A DNA stretch of 64,000 nt. Origin: Cladopsammia gracilis. Lineage: Eukaryota; Cnidaria; Anthozoa; Scleractinia; Dendrophylliidae. How positions within the stretch are numbered: the first letter of the stretch is position 1; each line of letters begins with the position of its first letter. The stretch covers positions 1-64,000 of the forward strand of contig JAJGOT010000599.1 of the NCBI GenBank assembly GCA_022457155.1. The letters are read 5' to 3'. A program made the position numbers and the translations under genes. Below the pieces are notes generated by a model. The model worked only from the letters and a program-made list of their open reading frames with translations, searched no databases and had not been told where the DNA came from. Shown one piece after another: positions 1 through 11,343 of this stretch.

Positions 1-248
1 GCTATTGAGCAGTACTTTCCTGTGGTACTGTTGTACTGTGCAAGGTGGTTCTAACTTTTGACTCTGTGGATGAAATCCTAAAGTGTGACCATTCAAATGA
101 AAGCTACTGAGCAGTACTTTCCTGTGGTGCTGTTTATTATGCTGTACAAGGTGATTCTTACTTTTGAGTCTGTGGACGAAATCCTAAAGTGTGACCATTC
201 AAATTAAAGCTATTGAGCAGTACTTTCCTGTGGTGCTGTTTATTATAC
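1..248. repeat. 106-bp minisatellite, first array (truncated by the window edge)
   Basis: The unit contains gagcagtactttcctgtgg, ctgtacaaggtggttct and a conserved core from ttctaacttttgagtctg to ccattcaaatgaaa. Two to three units are visible. Confidence 0.95.
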
Positions 249-690
249 CGTAAGGGTGCTATTCTTTGTCATTTTCTGCAACGTAATCTAAAAGGTATAA
301 GAGACTACAAGCTCAAAATAAATTTTCCACACGGTCAGTAAATAAAGTTTGACCAATCGGATTTCAGTACTCTCATTTCTTCGAAAAACGTCAGCCGATA
401 ATTTCTCGAAAATGCAATTCATTAAAATCTTGGAGCACCGTGAACTATGAGTATCCCAAGACCGTTTTGAAAACGAACGTTAAGATTTTTGACTTCATGG
501 TGCGATTTTAATTAAACTTACTTCCATCTCACTTCATTCTATAAAAATGTGAAAAAGTAAATCTCCTGGTTCAGTTTTTTTTACAGCGGCGTATTAAGTG
601 TTCAAATTAAGAACGTATCACCATTGAAAGCTATTGGAAACTCCAATCGAGCCACCTTAAGTTCTCGCGTGATTGCACAATTTAACTTAT
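249..690. repeat. Module B of the higher-order repeat, copy 1
   Basis: Aligns over its full length with 1674-2090 plus 2512-2545. It ends with the segment gagccaccTTAAgttct, which is the uninterrupted (empty) version of the site filled by a MITE at 2091-2511. Confidence 0.9.
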
Positions 691-898
691 AAAAATAATA
701 AAATTTACGGAACTAAACGATCGCTCAACATCACAAGAACTGCATCCGATCTCAAGATTCAGTGCCTTTTGGAAACCAGGTTTAAAATAGTGGCTGATCA
801 AAATCGCGTTAAAATGTGTTTCCTACGTTTTGCCAGCTTTGTGCGGTCCTTCATTTCAGGCCTTTCACTCCCAGAGTCAATAATGGAGACATACCTCT
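691..898. repeat. Module C of the higher-order repeat, copy 1
   Basis: Aligns with 4286-4490 (block beginning ttacggaactaaacgatcgc). It leads directly into the minisatellite in both copies. The short open frames here are by-products of the repeat. Confidence 0.85.
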
Positions 899-1673
899 AA
901 CTTTTGAGTCTGTGGATGAGCAGTACGTATTATTACCTTTGTTGTTGTACAAGGTGGTTCTAACGTTTGATTCTGTGGATGATATCCTAAAGTGTGGCCA
1001 TTCAAATGAAAGCTACTGAGCAGTACGTTCCTGTGGTACTGTTCATACTGTACAAGGTGCTTCTAACTTTTGACTCTGTGGATGATATCCTAAAGTGTGG
1101 CCATTCAAATGAATGTTACTGAGCAGTACGTTCCTGTGGTACTGTTCATACTGTACAAGGTGCTTCTAACTTTTGACTCTGTGGATGATATCCTAAAGTG
1201 TGGCCATTCAAATGAATGTTACTGAGCAGTACGTTCCTGTGGTACTGTTCATACTGTGCAAGGTGGTTCTAACTTTTGATTCTGTGGATGAAATCCTAAA
1301 GTGTGACCATTTAAATGAAAGCTATTGAGCAGCACTTTCCTGTGGTGCTGTTTATTATACTGTACAAGGTGGTTCTAGTTTTTGAGTCTGTGGATGAAAC
1401 CCTATAGTGTGACCATTCAAATGAAAGCTACTGAGCAGTACTTTCCTGTGGTACTGTTGTACTGTGCAAGGTGGTTCTAACTTTTGACTCTGTGGATGAA
1501 ATCATAAAGTGTGACCATTCAAATGAAAGCTATTGAGCAGTACTTTCCTGTGGTGCTGTTTATTATGCTGTACAAGGTGATTCTTACTTTTGAGTCTGTG
1601 GATGAAATCCTAAAGTGTGACCATTCAAATGAAAGCTACTGAGCAGTACTTTCCTGTGGTGCTGTTTATTATA
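899..1673. repeat. 106-bp minisatellite, second array
   Basis: About 7 to 8 units of the same minisatellite, some shortened where the ttattatactg segment is lost. Followed without a gap by module B copy 2. Confidence 0.95.
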
Positions 1674-2545
1674 CCGTAAGGGTGCTATTCTTTGTCATTT
1701 TCTGCAACGTAATCTAAAAGGTATAAGAGACTACAAGCTCAAAATAAATTTTCCACACGGTCAGTAAATAAAGTTTGACCAATCGGATTTCGGTATTCTT
1801 ATTTCTTCCAAAAACTTCAGCCGATAATTTCTCGAAAATGCAATTCATGAAAATCTTGGAGCGCCGTAAACTATGAGTATCACCAAGACCGTTTTGAAAA
1901 CGAACGTTTAGATTTTTGACTTCGTTCATGGCACGATTTCAATTAAATTCACTTCATCTCACTTCAGTCTATCTCTTTATGTGAAAAAGTAAGTCTCCTG
2001 GTTCAGTTTTTTACAGCGGCGTATTAATTATACAAATTAAGAACGTATCACCATTGAAAGCTATTGGATACTCCAATCGAGCCACCTTAAAGAGAACCTC
2101 CATTGTCAGAACAAATTGACGTTAAATTGTTGGAAATAAAGTCGAAATTTAAATATTTCAAAGAACAGGTGCAAATATAATTTTAGTGTACAAATAAAAT
2201 GGATATAAATATCGCCTATTTTCGCTTTTAAATTTCCCGCGCGCCGCCATTTTGAATTATTATGACGTGTTACGGTTGCCGCTATTGTTAAGAATCGAAG
2301 TTCTTTTGTATACAACAATAAGACAACCGTAACAAGTCATAAATATTCAAAATGGCGGCGCGCGGGAAATTTGAAAGCGGAAATAGGCGATATTCATATC
2401 CATTTTTTTGTACACTAAAATTATATTTGCACTTGTTTTTTTAATAAAATTTAATTTAGACTTTATTTCCAACAATTTAACGTCAATTTGTTATAACAAT
2501 GGAGGTTCCCTTTAAGTTCTTGCTTGATTGCACAATTTAACTTAG
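1674..2545. repeat. Module B, copy 2, interrupted by a MITE
   Basis: 1674-2090 and 2512-2545 together match 249-690. The interruption is the 421-bp element at 2091-2511. Confidence 0.9.
2091..2511. mobile_element. TTAA-flanked foldback MITE (piggyBac-like target site)
   Basis: 421 bp, with terminal inverted repeats AGAGAACCTCC / GGAGGTTCCCT and arms of about 190 bp that pair through most of the element. TTAA occurs on both sides (2087-2090, 2512-2515). The paralogous empty site at 645-670 has a single TTAA, showing that TTAA was duplicated on insertion, which is the hallmark of piggyBac transposition. The arms contain an atggcggcgcgcgggaaattt-type block also present in the element at 58837. 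Confidence 0.88.
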
Positions 2546-4278
2546 GCGAAACAATAGACGTCAGCCCGTCGTTTAGCTATCCTGACTCATTACCAACGCA
2601 GAATTTTAGCATTTCAATCGGTTAAAACGCTGAAACAGCAGACGAGTATCAAGGGCATCAAAACTTCATGATTTACAGCATTTTTGCTTCAAAAAGATCA
2701 AATTTCAAAACTCGTTGTCCATTTACAGCATGCGCACGACTACAGTAAGTAAAATAAACTGATGACCTATACGTTTAGTTTGTTTTCTAGCGCTATTTTG
2801 TAGGAAAAGCTCTCAAAAACTAACCATGGAAAAAGCGGAGTTTTATCTAGAATCGCTCCAGAAAAAGTACTTATCAAACCTTTTAATTTTAATAAACGAA
2901 AACACGCTTTTCAATGCGAAATCCTTTTCTAGTTTTGTTTTTGTGATCTGTATAACTGGTCAATTTAGTTATAATTATCTACGTTTCCCAAACCAGACAT
3001 TAGGGTTTCATAAACTAAGCTACAGAGACGACAAGAGAACATAGACCCTTCAGATATGTTGATTGTTTTTACCACCCTTTCTGCTCCCAAAAAGCCGAAA
3101 TTCAAAAAGCATTTTGTTTCTGTTGTTGAAAACAAATTCACGATGAACAATGATTTTCTTGGATTTAAAAGATTATGTTGAAAATGTTGTTTGCATTTTA
3201 GAAGTCTATGTTCTCTTGTTGAACAACTAAATAATCGATCGATGATGCAAAGCTGTGAATTATTAAGGTGGCACTGTTAATCGTAAACATCGAGAAAAAT
3301 GTCTTCTTACAATTACTTTTATATCTTAACGATCCTAGGTTGTGAAATAATTTTAATCGACTTTCTAAAAATTTGATCAGTATATTTGTGAATAGACTTA
3401 ATTTGTTTGTTTCAAGCGGTAATTTGCAAAATGGAATGTTAACTAGATTGCCAGCTAGTGCCACCTTAATAATATCACCTCCTTGCGCCAACTGACAGTG
3501 TTACTATGGTAACCAATGGCACTGATGGAAGGAGACCTTGAGTGATCACGAGCTATTGGATACGCTTATTTTGACTCTAACTGCAGATAGTTCACGGTGG
3601 AGTATTATCTTTCAGCGAGTTGCTTGCATTGAAGTACTCAGTCCTAAGACTTTCTTTTTCTTCAGTTGTCTGTCGAGTGTGATCGTCCGGGTTGGTGTAG
3701 TTTTGTAAAGAACTGTCATTTCGACAACCTGAGCGGAAGTCATTTTCAGAACCATTTGAATTGTAAACCGTCAGTTGATGATATTAATGTGTTATAGTTT
3801 GATGTTATTGGCTGTTAAGACTAGTCATTGATTGCTGCGTTTCGATCAAGTCGTTTGTAGTAGTCTACTGTGGGTAACGCATTCAGCAGAGCCCCAGTCA
3901 ATAATGTGATTGCTGACGTCGTCCGTTTGTTCAGTCAGTCGTATGTTCAATTTCTGTCAGTCGCAGCATTTGATCTCAGTGTATACTGCTCCTTGTCTTT
4001 CGCCAGGTTTCTGAGTGACACGAATGTTGTAAGGTTGTAGGATCCGTGTAACAGTCTTAGAAGTGCCCTTAATGTAGGGTCATTTGTCGCTGTAGTAACA
4101 GGTTTCGCGTTCGTTGTCAAGGTACCTGGTTGCGCTCGTCTCGTCAAGGTTTTATTGATGGAAAAATACTACTTCCCCCCCGGGACTTCCCCTTAAACAA
4201 CTGCACTAATTGATTCAAAATGCACGTATGCTATAGCTCATGACCAGTTAACAAAAACTGAAATCGTCTGTTCTTTCG
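2546..4278. other. Segment inserted between modules B and C of copy 2; no gene
   Basis: In copy 1 modules B and C abut at about 690; in copy 2 they are separated by this 1.7 kb. It contains a 199-bp MITE (3267-3465) and otherwise nothing I recognise. Short frames at 2826, 3198 and 3947 lack coding character. Confidence 0.6.
3267..3465. mobile_element. Small TTAA-flanked MITE
   Basis: 199 bp with terminal inverted repeat GGTGGCACT and TTAA on both sides (3263-3266, 3466-3469). The GGTGGC end is shared with the large foldback at 13242-13926 and with isolated ends at 10681 and 649-656. Confidence 0.7.
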
Positions 4279-4490
4279 ATGAATAAAAATTATAAAATTT
4301 ACGGAACTAAACGATCGCGCAACGTCACAAGAACTACATCAGATCTTAAGATTCAGTGCCATTTGGAAACCAGGTTTAAAATAGTGGCTGATCAAAATCG
4401 CGTTAAAATATGTTTCCTACGCTTTGCCAGCTTTGTGCGGTCCTTCATTTCAGGCCTTTCACTCCCAGAGTCAATAATGGAGACATACCT
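4279..4490. repeat. Module C of the higher-order repeat, copy 2
   Basis: Matches 691-898 closely and again runs into the minisatellite. Confidence 0.85.
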
Positions 4491-6172
4491 CTAACTTTTG
4501 AGTCTGTGGATGAGCGGTATGTATTATTACCTTTGTTGTTGTACAAGGTGGTTCTAACTTTTGACTCTGTGGATGATATCCTAAAGTGTGGCCATTCAAA
4601 TGAAAGTTACTGAGCAGTACGTTCCTGTGGTACTGTTTATTATACTGTACAAGGTGGTTCTAGTTTTTGAGTCTGAATGAAACCCTATAGTGTGACCATT
4701 CAAATGAAAGCTATTGAGCAGTACTTTCCTGTGGTACTGTTTATTATACTGTACAAGGTGGTTCTAGTTTTTGAGTCTGAATGAAACCCTATAGTGTGAC
4801 CATTCAAATGAAAGCTACTGAGCAGTACTTTCCTGTGGTACTGTTGTACTGTGCAAGGTGGTTCTAACTTTTGATTCTGTGGACGAAATCCTAAAGTGTG
4901 ACCATTCAAATGAAAGCTACTGAGCAGTACTTTCCTGTGGTGCTGTTTATTATACTGTACAAGGTGATTCTTACTTTTGAGTCTGTGGACGAAATCCTAA
5001 AGTGTGACCATTCAAATGAAAGCTACTGAGCAGTACTTTCCTGTGGTGCTGTTTATTATGCTGTACAAGGTGATTCTTACTTTTGAGTCTCTGGACGAAA
5101 TCCTAAAGTGTGACCATTCAAATGAAAGCTACTGAGCAGTACTTTCCTGTGGTGCTGTTTATTATGCTGTACAAGGTGGTTCTAACTTTTGACTCTGTGG
5201 ATGAAATCCTAAAGTGTGACCATTCAAATGAAAGCTACTGAGCAGTACTTTCCTGTGGTACTGTTTATTATGCTGTAAAAGGTGATTCTAACTTTTGAGT
5301 CTGTGGATGAAATCCTAAAGTGTGACCATTCAAATAAAAGCTACTGAGCAGTACTTTCCTGTGGTACTGTTTATTATGCTGTACAAGGTGGTTCTAATTT
5401 TCGAGTCTGTGGATGAAATTCTAAAGTGTGACCATTCAAATCAATGAAATTGAGCAGTGCTTTCCTGTGGTACTGTTTATTTTGCTGTACAAGGTGGTTC
5501 TAACGTTTCGGACTCCGTGGATGAAATCCTTAAGTGTGAACATTGAAATGAAAGCTACTGAACAGTACTTTCCTGTGGTACTGTTTATTGGTCTTTATTA
5601 TGCTGTACAAGGTGGTTCTAACTTTTGACTCTGTGGATAAAATCCTTAAGTGTGACCATTGAAATGTAAGCTCAACTCCTGAGCAGTACTTTCCTGTGGT
5701 ACTGTTTATTATACTGTACAAGGTGGTTCTAACTTTTCGGATTCCGTGGATGAAATCCTTAAGTGTGAACATTGAAATGAAAGCTACTGAACAGTACTTT
5801 CCTGTGGTACTGTTTATTATGCTGTACAAGGTGGTTCTAACTTTTGACTCTGTGAATAAAATCCTAAAGTGTGACCATTCAAATCAAAGCTTTATTTATT
5901 TATTTATTTATCCAGAGGCATCCAATTTAGCAGAGCTGGTTTAAATGGAGCCCTGAAAAGAAACACTTTCCTGTTGTATAGTTTATTACGCTCTGTGTGC
6001 AAGGTGGTTCTAACGTTTGAGTCTGGATGAAACCCTAAAGTGTGACCATTCAAATGAAAGCTACTGAACAGAACGTTCTTGTGATACTCAGGTTTATTAT
6101 GCTGTACAACGTGGTTCTGATTTTTAACTGTGGGCAAAATCCTAAATTGTGACCATTCAAATGAAACCTCTT
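4491..6172. repeat. 106-bp minisatellite, third and largest array
   Basis: About 15 units, increasingly diverged toward 6170, with a cttaagtgtgaacattg subtype between about 5520 and 5780 and a short (ttta)n interruption near 5890. The open frames here are translations of the repeat. Confidence 0.95.
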
Positions 6173-7930
6173 CGGAATTTCTTATGCATGGGATTTTGAT
6201 TTTTGGGTTTAATTAGTTTATAGTCCATTTTCCAGCCAATTGATAAATCTGCGACGGTGTAAAGTTCCCTCGGAAACTATCAGTAAACTTGGAAAATTTT
6301 GTCAGCCACCATTTTATTTCAATAATATTTTTTCAAAGTTCTTATCTTTGTAGCGTTTCCTCCTGATTTAGTGATTCCATTGTCTTCTTAATTGTTTTCC
6401 TCCTCTTTTCCACACCACTGTGTTAGTTATCCTGAAACCGAAATAAACAGATTCTTTGGTGAGGACATGTTCATTTGCTTTCTAGTTTTTGTACAAGATA
6501 AACAATCTTTAAATCGTTTTCAACACGTAAATTACAATTCCTTGCATTTTTGTCACTGTGACTGCCAAAGAAGACAAAGAGAAAATTTTATACGCTTTGG
6601 GAAAATGTTCTAAGTACGCGGCCGCCTTCGCAAAGTTGCATTGCATTCGTTGCTTCTTGGATAAATTCCAAGAAGCAACGAAGCCAAACCATTCTCCTAA
6701 TCTTTCATACATTTGTATCAACGCAAAACCTTTATTTCACTGCTTATTCCAGCTTCAACGCAAGCGGGCTGCCGCCTTATTTGCAATGCGAATTAAACAA
6801 AGCAATTCAAACTTCGTACTGTTTCGCAGTTGAGTTCAAACTATGGCGACACTCAAAATACACGTGGCAATTCTTTTGAGCAACATTTTGAAAATTCTCA
6901 TAGTTGACGACACAAAATTTAAACAAAATTGTGTGAAATCAGTGCTTACCTTCAGTTGTACTCGTTTTAAATACTTCTTTCCTTGCCTCGTTTCTTCTTT
7001 ATTCCTTGTGCACTGACTTCTCCCTATGAAGCAAAAGGAAAATTATTTCAGTTTTCTTGACAAAATTCTAACAATATTCTGTAAAACCAACGCCCTTTGT
7101 TCCACTTGTAGTCTAATAAATTAACTACTTTTCTCTGGAATCATTGCTAACCTTCGCGTTGTACTTGTTTGAAGACGTCTTTCCCTGCTTCATGTATTCC
7201 TTGTCCCTCGTATGTCTTCGGCGGACAAGGACTGCCACATCGATATCCTTACATCTCGGCGTCCTCTCTCAACTACGACCTTGCTTAGTTTGTGACACGT
7301 TCTGCAATTTTACATGAATATGGATTAAAATTGAGAAGCCAATCGCTGACAAGCACGCTACAGATTTGACGCGATTCTATTGTTCACGCTTTTTCAGCAA
7401 GCGAATCCAGAAACGCGAAAAAAGAAAGGTTTCTTGCGTACTAACTGCGTTGATACTCTACCTGCGTTGCTTTTTCTAGGCTGAAAAGCGAAGGGAAAAA
7501 TAAAAAGAGACAGACATGGTTAAGAACGATCGTGAAGTCATTAAATGAAAAATAAATAAAAAATAAATAAATTTAAAGTAAATTTTAAAAAAATTTTTAA
7601 AAAAAATGAAAATATATTTATACTTTGTAATGGGAAGCACGCGAATTTTTTTTATGTGCGAGCGATTTTATGACTTTAATGCGTTTGTTTAGTTGCGTCT
7701 TCCAAGCGTTATAAACCTTCGAAAGAAACGAAAAGAATCAAAGGCTCCTAAGAGCCAACCCATGAATAAGAAATGCTAACGCGTAACGCAAAATTGCGGT
7801 AAGCTTATGTTTTCACACTGACACGGTTCGATATTTTTTTAAAAAAATATTTGGACGAACACACACACAAACACACAAAAGTACATCGCTTTCATAATGT
7901 CCAGTCCGAAGAAAAAAGAAAAGAAATAAA
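6173..7930. other. Non-coding stretch, no gene recognised
   Basis: AT-rich. A perfect 13-bp hairpin (6648-6660 with 6668-6680, 7-nt loop) lies inside an open frame at 6558-6833 that I do not recognise. The rest, including a run of A/T-rich low-complexity sequence at about 7545-7625, shows nothing I can name. Confidence 0.5.
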
Positions 7931-7934
7931 AAGC

Positions 7935-8000
7935 CCTTAGCGAGACTTGAACTCGGGCCTCCGATTGACCAAACAAGACCATCGCGGAACTACTAAGATA
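7935..8000 (-). pseudogene. tRNA-like sequence with T-rich 3' flank
   Basis: On the minus strand a box-B-like GAGTTCAAGTCTC follows a weak box A; the T-stem pairs at 4 of 5 positions, but no full acceptor stem forms. T-rich sequence follows. Probably a tRNA-derived repeat head, not a working tRNA. Confidence 0.45.
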
Positions 8001-8387
8001 AGACTAAATTTTGTTATTGTAAGGTAGTACGTATCAAAACGCGGCCTCGGTTGAAAAATCCTTTTAGATCGATTTTAAAGTTGCATAAAAGGCTCCAAAT
8101 GCGAAAGATCTCTAAGCTTATTGATGTTTATATTCGTTTACATGCAAATTAGTTATTGTTATCACTGAATCCACGTTGTTCTCAGTTACGAAACGCATTC
8201 GTAACAAAGCATTACGTCATTTTTTTAGTTTACAGCTCAGTAATGGAACGATTGAGCGGTAACGCAATATTGGGCCCGTTTTTGTTTTTGCAAATTAAAT
8301 GTGACGACTTTTGTCGAACGCAAACAAACAAAAAAAACCCAGTAATTTTCAGTTTGAAAAAACAAAAACAAAAAAAGAAAAAAAACT

Positions 8388-8458
8388 CCGCCCTGACGAG
8401 CATCGAACTCACGTCCTTCACCCCCATTGTTTGATCGCTTGCACACTGCGCCACCTTG
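8388..8458 (-). pseudogene. tRNA-like sequence with T-rich 3' flank
   Basis: On the minus strand it carries box A (TGGCGCAGTGTG) and a box-B-like GAGTTCGATGC at the right spacing, followed by a long T-rich tract that would terminate Pol III. The acceptor stem is not convincing. Confidence 0.5.
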
Positions 8459-8534
8459 AATTTGACTAATTACTGAAGACAAATTTTATTATTTTAATTT
8501 TAGATATGAGGAAAAAGTTTACATCTGAGTGATG

Positions 8535-8566
8535 GAACGAGCGAGCGAGCGAGCGAGCGAGCGAGT
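8535..8566. repeat. (GAGC)n microsatellite
   Basis: Uninterrupted gagc repeats of about six to seven units. Confidence 0.9.
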
Positions 8567-9450
8567 GTGTGAGTGAATTAGCCGCCATTACCGATAACCC
8601 GTTTATTACACTTGCGCGTATTCACGGGTTAAAAACACGGAAATGAAGACCGAGATCTGTGTTTTATGAAGAAAACGTATTTTTAACCGAACTGGTTTAA
8701 TAATTGTTCTAATATCTAACATCTAATAAAAAGCAAATCTAATAGTTCTCTACACATTGTATGCTGGCCATGCAGTTCTTTATCATCACTGGCCTTGCTC
8801 AGGCCCCGGCTACATGTACGACGTAAACTAATATAAAATATATTGAAGTTATGGTACCCCTGATTCAAGCAAAATATGTATCACGTGACAAAATATATCC
8901 TGATTCTTGGAGTATTTCTGCAGCCTTCTGTCATCCAGGGGTTTCCACGCGCCGCCATTTTGAATGCGGAGAGGAAGTCCTGGGGACGAGTTACTGTCCC
9001 TGACTATACGCACACGCATAAAAAACCCTACCTGAAAACGCGTTATAAAAAATTTTGTTGACAAATAAAATTATCGATCACGCATGTGTGTAGATGGGGT
9101 CTTATAAGTTATTAATAATTCGTGAACCTTACTCTATATTATGGAAGCTGACCTGTTCAACCAATATTTCGGCTGACCAGTCCCAACCCTCATAAACCTA
9201 TTATATATAAACCTATATACACATGTATAAACCTGATGAAGGTTTTGGTACTGGCCAACCGAAATATTGTCTGAACCTGGTCAGCTCCAATTTTATATTT
9301 TTTTGTATATAATATAATCTAGATTTGCTATTTTGCTCATCAAGGTTTGAAGATTTGTTTGTGCACGGCTTGTTGTTTGTTCTTAAACCTTCGCTATATT
9401 TATACCTTGGGAATACCGCTTTCCACCCAAACCCATTCATTGTTTAAGCT
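8567..9450. other. Non-coding stretch with a hammerhead-like motif
   Basis: No gene is seen. It contains a dispersed-repeat end (8805, ccccggctaca, also at 62898), a fragment gcgccgccattttgaatg shared with the TTAA MITEs, and a CTGATGA...GAAA motif at 9233-9264 within an inverted repeat around a ccgaaatatt core. Confidence 0.4.
9233..9264 (+). ncRNA. Hammerhead-ribozyme-like core (Penelope-type terminal motif), candidate
   Basis: CTGATGA, then a possible stem II (GGTT with AACC), then GAAA. Only the core is visible; stems I and III were not established. Penelope-like retroelements are known to carry hammerhead motifs in their terminal repeats. Confidence 0.3.
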
Positions 9451-9455
9451 TGGTT

Positions 9456-9590
9456 CCCACAAGTGACGTAAGCGACGTAATTATAAGCGTTTTTTATTTA
9501 TACTAGAACGTAAGGCTCCTTACATCTTACGCTTCCAACTACGACTTCGCTTGTCCCGATTACGTCGCTGGTGGGAACCAGCCCTTACTG
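9456..9590. mobile_element. Short MITE with GGTTCCCA terminal inverted repeats
   Basis: About 135 bp between gcttggttcccacaagtgac and its imperfect reverse complement gtcgctggtgggaaccagc. The ends resemble those of the GATCGCAA elements downstream (GCCTGGTTTCCA). Confidence 0.6.
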
Positions 9591-10083
9591 ATAATATGTT
9601 CTAGAACTACCAATGTGGTAGAAGGGGGAAGAAATAGCAAAAATATTCACAACATCGCAAATGTTTGCACTAGGAAAAGCGCAAAGAGATGGAAGCCGGA
9701 ATTTTCAAAATAGTACGACAAGCAGGAAGTTCAGATCACCCCTCCCTCCCTCTTTTTGGCCAGGTAAGGAGAAGGGGGCCTCTCCTAGATCCGCACTATT
9801 CACCGACACTGACACTGTTTTAGTATTTACCAAACCAGTAGATAGCCAGCCTGCAATATTTACTTTATTACTGATAAATACAGGAAAACACGCGCGTGAA
9901 ATCCAGAAAAATAACATGAGGTGAATAAAAATTAGATACCGAGTTTGAGTTGCCAATCAGAGCGCGCGAAAAACACCATCCGCTGGTTTGGTATAAACTA
10001 TTTAGACACGACAAAGTTTAAAGTTCAACAACTTGTGTGATCGTGCAAAATGAAAAAAAAAAAAAAAACCCAGAAGCACCTAA

Positions 10084-10524
10084 AGCCTGGTTTTCATAAA
10101 ATCGCAACGATCGCAACAATCACAGAAAAAAGTGTTGTGCGACCCTTGCCATCATATGGAAACCAAAACGTTGCGATCCTTGCGATCGTTACGATCCTTG
10201 CGATTGCGATCGCAGAGATAGAAAAATTTCTATCTCTGCGATCCTTGCGATCATTGCGATCGAGAGGTTTTCATATGGAAACCACTCTTGCGATCCTTGC
10301 GATCCAAAATGTCCCAAAAAGCATGGGACCCCAAAGCCTTGTATCCCATAATGTACTTAAAGTTTATCGGATCCAGGCCTGCTTGACGTTTCCTAGCGAT
10401 CGCTGCGATCCTGATGGAAACCCGAGGTCTCGGCGATCGCAATGATCGCAAGAATCGCAGCGATCGTCGATCGTAACGATCGCTGCGATCGTTGCGATCG
10501 TTGTGATTATATGGAAACCAGGCT
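10084..10524. mobile_element. GATCGCAA-rich MITE, copy 1 (TAA target site)
   Basis: Terminal inverted repeats AGCCTGGTTTTCATA / TATGGAAACCAGGCT, flanked by TAA on both sides (10081-10083, 10525-10527). The interior is built from GATCGCAA/TTGCGATC octamers. Three-base TWA target duplications are typical of PIF/Harbinger elements. The long frame over it (LRSLRSLRS) is a repeat artefact. Confidence 0.8.
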
Positions 10525-10885
10525 TAACTGATAATTGGTTTTATCATATGACCCGTACGGCTCTGCGAGCCTTTTCTTTGCAAAAACATTGATGAAAGTC
10601 CTGTATGAGGACCGCATGTGATGACATGTCGTGCCGGAAAAGCCGCCCTGCTCTGCGAGGATCGCGTACAGCCCCGTTAAGGTGGCTCGACTGAAATGAA
10701 AGGTAATGATTATGCATCTCCATTGTATCAAATCGCCGTGGAATTGTAACTTTCAGTACATCACGAATTGATGTAAGACTTAAAACAAAGCAATGAAGCG
10801 TTTATGAATTCATTATGTAATGAAATTTACAATTGCGTGGTGATTCGAGACAATGGAGACGCATAATGAAGCAACAAACCACTAA
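10525..10885. other. Spacer between the two GATCGCAA elements
   Basis: No gene. An isolated TTAAGGTGGCTCGA end (10677) matches the terminal repeat of the TTAA MITEs but has no partner nearby. Confidence 0.5.
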
Positions 10886-11340
10886 AGCCCGGTTTCCATA
10901 TAATCGCAACGATCACAACGATCGCAGAAAAAAGTGTTGTGCGACCCTTGCGATCATATGGAAACCAAAACGTTGCGATCCTTGCGATTGCGATCGCAGA
11001 GATAGAAAAATTCCTATCTCTACGATCCTTGCGATCACGCGATCGAGAGGTTTTCATATGGAAACCACTCTTGCGATCTAAAATGTCCCAAAAAGCATTG
11101 CACCCCAAAGCCTTGTATCCCATAATGCACTTAAAGTTTATCGGATCCAGGCCTACTCGACGTTTTCTTGCGATCGCTGCGATCATATGGAAACCTGAGA
11201 TTTCAGCGATCGCAAGGATCGCAAGAATCGATCGCAATCGCAAAGATCGCAACGATCGCAACGTTTTGGTTTCCATATGATCGCAAGAATCGCAGCGATC
11301 GTCGATCGTAACGATCGCTGCGATCATATAGAAACCAGGC
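10886..11340. mobile_element. GATCGCAA-rich MITE, copy 2 (TAA target site)
   Basis: Direct-repeat partner of 10084-10524, with ends AGCCCGGTTTCCATATA / TATAGAAACCAGGCT, again flanked by TAA (10883-10885, 11341-11343). It shares the non-repetitive ccaaaaagcat block in the middle. Confidence 0.8.
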
Positions 11341-11343
11341 TTA

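Noticed and set aside
4491..6172. Regularly spaced repeats that could suggest a CRISPR array
   Set aside because: The whole 106-bp unit is repeated with no unique spacers, and the DNA is eukaryotic.
10050..11327. Long frames rich in LRSLRS/AIAAI on both strands
   Set aside because: They translate the GATCGCAA octamer repeat and are not proteins.
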